From an uncultured Spirochaetales bacterium (GTDB taxonomy: Bacteria > Spirochaetota > Spirochaetia > Sphaerochaetales > Sphaerochaetaceae): a stretch of 37,170 nucleotides of DNA. Position numbers and translations under genes: made by a program. This document shows, in pieces, positions 33,472-37,170 of this stretch. A model generated the notes under the pieces. That model had not been told where the DNA came from and did not search any database. It worked only from the letters and a program-made list of their open reading frames with translations. Where the stretch lies: positions 1-37,170 of the forward strand of contig CASDXQ010000025.1 in the NCBI GenBank assembly GCA_949285145.1, read 5' to 3'. Within the stretch, counting starts at the first letter, position 1, and the number at the start of each line of letters is the position of its first letter.

Positions 33472-35355
33472 ATGGAAAAGAAGAAAATAAATCCCATGAA
33501 AGAAGTTATGAGAGTTCTCTCATACGTCCTCTCGCATTACAGGTTCTCCTGCCTCGCGGTTCTGCTCGGTATCATCTGCAGTTCGCTGACAACACTCACA
33601 ATGACACTTTTCATGGAGGTTCTTGTCGACGACTACATCATTCCCCTGACGCTGAGCGCAGTAAAGGATTACGTTCCCCTCGCCCATGCGATAATGAAGC
33701 TCATAGCAGTGCTCGCTTGCGGCATCATATGTGCCTACACCTACAACAGGGTAATGGTGAATGTCACGCAGGGAACTCTGAACCGGCTCAGGAAGGACCT
33801 TTTCAGCAACATGGAAAGTCTTCCCATCAAATACTTCGACACACATGCGCACGGCGACATCATGTCGGTATACACCAACGATATCGACACACTGCGCCAG
33901 CTCATAAGCCAGGTGATGCCGCAGATGGTCAATTCCTGCATCACGCTGATCTCGACATTCATCAGCATGATCGTGCTGGACATCCCGCTGACAGTCATCA
34001 CGCTTGCCATGGTATGCCTGATGCTTTTCTCCACCACCCGGCTGTCAAAGCTTTCAAGCAGATACTTCGTCTCCCAGCAGAAGGACCTCGGCAGGGTGAA
34101 CGGGTATATCGAGGAAATGATGGAAGGACAGAAAGTCGTGAAGGTTTTCTGTCATGAGAAGAAAGCTGTTGACCAGTTCAGAGTACTGAATGAGGAGCTC
34201 AGGGAAAGCGCATACAAGGCGAACCTCATCGCCAGCATCTCGATGCCGTTGAATGCGAACATCGGAAACATAAGCTATGTGCTGTGTGCAATCCTTGGCG
34301 GGTATCTCGCGCTCAGCGGGCATGCAGGCCTCACGATCGGAACACTCATAGCCTTCCTCAACCTCAACAAGGGATTCACGCAGCCTGTGACACAGCTCAG
34401 CATGCAGGTCAACAGCGTCGTGATGGCATCAGCCGGTGCCGACAGGCTCTTTTCCCTCATGGATGAGGAACCGGAAAAGGACAACGGCTATGTCGAGCTT
34501 GTCAATGCGAAGGAAGACAGGGAGGGAAAGCTCATCGAGACAAAGGACAAGACAAACATCTGGGCCTGGAGGCATCCACATCAGGCGGACGGCAGCGTGA
34601 CTTACACAAAGCTGCAGGGTGAAATCACATTTCTCGGTGTCGATTTCGGCTATACTGATGACAAAATGGTTCTGCATGACATAAAGATGTACGCCCATCC
34701 GGGTCAGAAAATCGCCCTTGTAGGTTCAACCGGTGCAGGAAAAACCACTATAACAAATCTCATCAACCGCTTCTATGACATTCAGGACGGCAAGATCCGC
34801 TATGACAACATCAATATAAACAAAATAAAGAAACCGGATCTCAGACGCAGCCTCGGCATCGTCCTTCAGGATACGAGCCTCTTCACCGGCACCGTCATGG
34901 AGAACATAAGATACGGACGTCTTGAAGCCACAGATGAGGAATGCATAGCCGCTGCAAAGCTTGCCAACGCAGATGACTTCATCTCACGCCTTCCCGAGGG
35001 GTACAACACTGTGCTTACAGGAAGCGGTGCGGCCCTTTCACAGGGACAGAGGCAGATGCTTTCAATCGCACGTGCCGCCGTTGCGGATCCTCCCGTCCTG
35101 ATTCTTGATGAAGCCACAAGTTCAATCGACACCAGAACGGAAGCCCTGGTCCAGAAAGGAATGGATGCACTCATGGAAGGAAGAACCTCTTTCGTGATCG
35201 CCCACAGGCTTTCAACTGTAAAGAATGCGGACTGCATCATGGTCATGGAACAGGGACGCATCATAGAGCGCGGCACCCATGATGAGCTCATTGCCCAGAA
35301 AGGCCGTTACTATCAGCTGTATACGGGCAACAATCCTGAAAAGCTTACAGGCTGA
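33472..35355 (+). CDS. ABC exporter half-transporter, catalytic partner
   Basis: Half-transporter of 627 residues with a six-helix membrane domain and a complete nucleotide-binding domain: Walker A ALVGSTGAGKTTITN near 420, Walker B VLILDEATSSID with catalytic Glu, and switch His in FVIAHRLST. Its signature is LSQGQRQML (not LSGGQ), which would complete the degenerate site of the partner, while the partner's canonical VSGGQ completes this protein's active site. A long linker (near 340-385) precedes the ATPase domain, usual in this partner type. The ATG at 33472 is 5 bases after the upstream stop; a GTG at 33463 overlapping that stop is an alternative. Confidence 0.9.
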   Translation: MEKKKINPMKEVMRVLSYVLSHYRFSCLAVLLGIICSSLTTLTMTLFMEVLVDDYIIPLTLSAVKDYVPLAHAIMKLIAVLACGIICAYTYNRVMVNVTQGTLNRLRKDLFSNMESLPIKYFDTHAHGDIMSVYTNDIDTLRQLISQVMPQMVNSCITLISTFISMIVLDIPLTVITLAMVCLMLFSTTRLSKLSSRYFVSQQKDLGRVNGYIEEMMEGQKVVKVFCHEKKAVDQFRVLNEELRESAYKANLIASISMPLNANIGNISYVLCAILGGYLALSGHAGLTIGTLIAFLNLNKGFTQPVTQLSMQVNSVVMASAGADRLFSLMDEEPEKDNGYVELVNAKEDREGKLIETKDKTNIWAWRHPHQADGSVTYTKLQGEITFLGVDFGYTDDKMVLHDIKMYAHPGQKIALVGSTGAGKTTITNLINRFYDIQDGKIRYDNININKIKKPDLRRSLGIVLQDTSLFTGTVMENIRYGRLEATDEECIAAAKLANADDFISRLPEGYNTVLTGSGAALSQGQRQMLSIARAAVADPPVLILDEATSSIDTRTEALVQKGMDALMEGRTSFVIAHRLSTVKNADCIMVMEQGRIIERGTHDELIAQKGRYYQLYTGNNPEKLTG

Positions 35356-35362
35356 ACACACT

Positions 35363-35393
35363 AAAAAAGCATGCACACCTGTGCATGCTTTTT
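35363..35393 (+). terminator. terminator of the marR-ABC unit, sharing the operator's arms
   Basis: AAAAAAGCATGC, 8 bases (ACACCTGT), GCATGCTTTTT. The hairpin extends inward to GCATGCAC-ACCT-GTGCATGC and is followed by U-rich TTTTTCTTT, so it should terminate transcription 8 bases after the last ABC gene. The outer arms AAAAGCATGC/GCATGCTTTT and the 8-base spacing are identical to the repeat at the marR promoter. Confidence 0.8.
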
Positions 35394-35424
35394 CTTTGCA
35401 ATACAACAAATTATAATCCAATAT

Positions 35425-35515
35425 CACATCATCTACACCATGGAAGAACTTTTATTCCGGTTTAAAATTTAATGCTATCTGTGCTATTCAAAAAACACAC
35501 GGAATCCGAATATTC
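35425..35515 (-). pseudogene. decayed copy of a cupin gene 3' end
   Basis: On the minus strand this piece aligns with the end of the intact cupin gene at 36491. It reads F-K-P-E-stop-K-F-F-H-G-V-D-D-V-I where the intact gene has FTPERKDFLGVDDVI. Similarity continues at DNA level to about 35515 (GTGCTATTCAAAAAACACACGG against CACCTTCTTCAAGGCACACAAG). The in-frame stop and lost end show it is dead. Beyond it the AT-rich stretch to 35620 has TTGACA at 35567 and AAATTTG/CAAATTT arms, possibly an old promoter for the next gene. Confidence 0.55.
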
Positions 35516-35622
35516 CTAACACGTGGAAAATAGTGCATATATCTTAAAAATAATACTAAATGAAATTTGACAGTATGAACACTATCATGCAAATTTTAAT
35601 CACATATAAGCAGGAGATAATA

Positions 35623-35914
35623 ATGAGCAAGGCCAGTCAGAAAAAAGATTATGAATAGTTCGAAACGAATCGAGAATCCTTATATCAGAAATATCCTGGT
35701 CAACGACCTGCAGAACAAGCCTGGCAGGTTTTCTGGCGGCATATCTTATAAATTTGCAGTCATTTCCAATGAAGCACTATTGGGTGTATTTGATACTTTC
35801 GACGAGGCATTGGAACATGCTTTAAATGAAAAAAAAGCCGGAGAGTTTCTCATTCAGCAGTGTCTGAAAGATTTTGAGCCGGTACAGTACTACAACAAGG
35901 CGGTATTTTTCTGA
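35623..35914 (+). pseudogene. small conserved protein upstream of a retropepsin (DUF5678-like), broken
   Basis: A good ribosome site (AGGAGATAATA) precedes ATG at 35623, which reads MSKASQKKDYE and then TAG (35656). In the same frame after the TAG comes FETNRESLYQKYPG, the expected continuation of this family; the rest (KFAVISNEALLGVFDTFDEALEHAL...GEFLIQQC) is in another frame that opens at an ATG at 35651. So the gene seems to carry a nonsense codon and a frameshift between about 35700 and 35745. An 87-residue product could still be made from 35651. Family naming (possibly DUF5678) is from memory. Its end overlaps the following gene's start (TGATG). Confidence 0.5.
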
Positions 35915-36437
35915 TGAATTAAGAAGATTGGCTGAAATATGGCGGTGCAATTACTATCAGGAATGAAGATCCATACCTGAAATCCATAATTATTCCGTAA
36001 CAATCCAGACCTCACCAAGTCTGTGTTCAGATGGAATATCAAAAATGTACAACACATATGCGTTGATTGATACAGGAGCTACTGTAAGTGCGCTTGATAT
36101 GGAAGTTGCAAAAAAACTACAGCTTCTCCCTATTTCAAAATGTTCTGTCAATGGTGTACACGGAACATCTGTTGTAGACATGTTTTCATTTAACCTGCAT
36201 TTGATGGGATCCATGAGTGTCGCCGTCAAGCTGGCTACAGCTGGACAATTTAAAACAAACGCATTCAAAATCCTTATAGGTATAGATATATTACGACTTG
36301 GAGAACTTTATCTTGGACAGGAATTGAAAAACGGCAAACCTGTAACCTTATTTTCCTTTTCAATACCACCAACTGGTAATACAATCGATTTTGCAGATAA
36401 ACTTGTAAAAGCAAGATCTGCTTTGAAAAAAAGCTGA
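35914..36437 (+). pseudogene. retropepsin-like aspartic protease, 5' end broken
   Basis: The frame from 35967 contains NTYALIDTGATVSALDMEV (the D-T-G-A active site), KILIGIDILRLGEL (flap/second half motif) and a FSFSIPP end, as in bacterial retroviral-type aspartic proteases. The likely original start is ATG at 35914 overlapping the upstream stop, but that frame reads M-N-stop (TAA 35920), then EDWLKYGGAITIRNEDPYLK and another stop, while the protease core is one frame over (HNYSVTIQTSPS...). A nonsense codon and a frameshift near 35980-35995 are the simplest reading. From the internal ATG at 36045, 130 residues with the active site could still be made. Confidence 0.55.
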
Positions 36438-36444
36438 ACCTGAT

Positions 36445-36476
36445 GGACTCGATAAGTTCTAAGACTTACCGGGTCC
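36445..36476. terminator. hairpin between protease remnant and cupin
   Basis: GGACTCGATAAGT, 6 bases, ACTTACCGGGTCC: 13-base arms that pair with one mismatch and one wobble. On the plus strand it is followed by ACATAATTTTTATA; it lies 8 bases after the protease stop and 15 bases past the cupin stop, so it may serve both convergent genes. Confidence 0.5.
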
Positions 36477-36490
36477 ACATAATTTTTATA

Positions 36491-36829
36491 TCAGATCACA
36501 TCATCGACACCGAGGAAGTCTTTTCTTTCCGGTGTGAAGATGTCAAGGAGCTCACCTTCTTCAAGGCACACAAGTCCATGCTCCGCATTGCCGGGAATAT
36601 AGATGCTGTCGCCTGCTGTGACAACAGTCTTCTCGCCTTCCACATTGAATTCAAATCTGCCTTTCAGAATATAGGCGATCTGTGTATGCGGATGCTGGTG
36701 AAGGGAACCGACTCCGTCTTTCCTGAACCAGAGATGGCAGACCATGAGGTCGTCATCATGTGCAAGGATCTTCCTTGAAGATTTCTCATCAAGCACGTTT
36801 GTCTTAATGTCTTTGTCTAAAAATACCAT
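36491..36829 (-). CDS. cupin-domain protein
   Basis: Small single-domain cupin of 112 residues. Cupin motif 1 is SLHQHPHTQIAYILKGRFEF (metal-binding His, His, Glu replaced by Gln/Ala-Tyr region) and motif 2 is GDSIYIPGNAEHGLVCLEEG with the final His. Such proteins bind a metal and a small ligand or act as isomerases or dioxygenases; none can be chosen here. AGGAG lies 8 bases before the ATG. Divergent from the acetyltransferase gene. A decayed copy of its 3' end lies about 1 kb away in the same orientation. Confidence 0.82.
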   Translation of the reverse strand: MVFLDKDIKTNVLDEKSSRKILAHDDDLMVCHLWFRKDGVGSLHQHPHTQIAYILKGRFEFNVEGEKTVVTAGDSIYIPGNAEHGLVCLEEGELLDIFTPERKDFLGVDDVI

Positions 36830-36982
36830 TATTTCATCTCCTGCGTTTTACCAAGATTATACAGATAATATAATGCCGTTTTCATTTTCAGATTATATTT
36901 TTCCTCATGAAAATTTTCCATACACGTATTGTGTCCGGTAAACCATGCAAAAAACATTAAAATAATTTAAGATGAGCATCTG

Positions 36983-37170
36983 ATGACACAACTGACTGAG
37001 GCATACGATCACATTGATGAAATAAAATCATTATTCAGCGAATACACAGCAATGCTTGTATCAATTGATCCGTCTTTCTCAATCTATCTTGATATCCAGC
37101 ACTACGATGAGGAAGCCGGGAATCCTGCGGCAAAATATGCCCTCCCGCGCGGCAGACTGTATCTTGCCCT
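36983..37170 (+). CDS. GNAT-family N-acetyltransferase, N-terminal part
   Basis: The first 62 codons are in the window and the gene runs off the right edge. The sequence IKSLFSEYTAMLVSIDPSF near the start and AAKYALPRGRLYLA near residue 50 matches the N-terminal region of small GNAT acetyltransferases (alpha1-alpha2 and strand 1-2 region). The acetyl-CoA-binding motif is outside the window. The ribosome site (AAGATGAG) is weak; an ATG 11 bases upstream stops after three codons. Confidence 0.65.
   Translation, partial: MTQLTEAYDHIDEIKSLFSEYTAMLVSIDPSFSIYLDIQHYDEEAGNPAAKYALPRGRLYLA

Noticed and set aside
33393-34157. Long rightward frame of 254 codons overlapping the two ABC genes
   Set aside because: Composition is His/Arg-rich and lacks any motif; it is an alternative frame across the start of the second ABC gene, whose own frame is clearly coding.
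35623-36000. Possible recoding of TAG/TAA as sense codons, since both stops sit early in otherwise good frames
   Set aside because: TAA, TAG and TGA end normal genes throughout the window (rel TAA, ppaC TAG, phosphohexomutase TGA), and frameshifts are also needed in both genes; decay is simpler.
1-37170. tRNA, rRNA, CRISPR arrays and riboswitches
   Set aside because: Gaps between genes are short and none showed cloverleaf ends, spaced direct repeats or a known aptamer core by eye.

Overview
The window reads as a compact chromosomal segment of a spirochaete, probably a gut-associated relative of Sphaerochaeta/Treponema. This is inferred from gene content: an archaeal/spirochaete-type UMP kinase, a eukaryote-type hexokinase, a family II pyrophosphatase with internal CBS/DRTGG domains, a PflX-like radical SAM protein and an exonuclease I next to prfA-prmC-rel. 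No rRNA or tRNA gene was seen, so the assignment is not proven. Genes are tightly packed. Several convergent pairs overlap at their stops (pyrH/radical SAM, phosphohexomutase/hexokinase, rel/ppaC, restriction enzyme/methylase), and many co-directional pairs overlap by 1-4 bases.

Layout. 1-900: 5'-truncated TnpB-type gene running off the left edge. 0.9-5.5 kb: thioredoxin-like protein, ssb, pyrH, radical SAM protein, patatin, pyridoxal kinase. 5.6-10.7 kb: phosphohexomutase facing a leftward operon of UMF1/Atg22-type transporter, exported protein and hexokinase. 10.9-16.3 kb: rightward sbcB, prfA, prmC, rel; then convergent ppaC. 17.9-20.6 kb: rpiB followed by an AT-rich type II restriction-modification island. 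20.6-25.3 kb: rpsU and the arginine operon argC-argJ-argB-argD (leftward). 25.4-28.6 kb: transposase remnant, fhs and an M18 aminopeptidase. 28.7-30.7 kb: OmpR/EnvZ-type two-component system. 30.7-31.1 kb: frameshifted BrnA-like antitoxin remnant. 31.2-35.4 kb: MarR regulator and a heterodimeric ABC exporter, bracketed by two near-identical inverted repeats. 35.4-37.2 kb: decayed cupin copy, decayed small-protein/retropepsin gene pair, intact cupin, start of a GNAT acetyltransferase.

How it fits together. The core genes cover nucleotide and sugar phosphorylation, translation termination with RF1 methylation, the stringent response, arginine synthesis from N-acetylglutamate, and one-carbon metabolism. 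The accessory layer is an R-M system, a drug-type exporter under a likely autorepressor, and several mobile or decaying remnants. The most unusual points are: (a) a set of genes whose extended -10 box lies 7-8 nt before the ATG with no Shine-Dalgarno, suggesting leaderless mRNAs beside normally led genes; (b) the arm-identical N8 inverted repeats at both ends of the MarR-ABC cassette; (c) a restriction gene joined by ATGA to the housekeeping gene rpiB, while its methylase has its own palindrome-bearing promoter; and (d) a decayed DUF5678-like/retropepsin pair between two cupin 3' ends. All of this was read by eye; no database search or computation was run.
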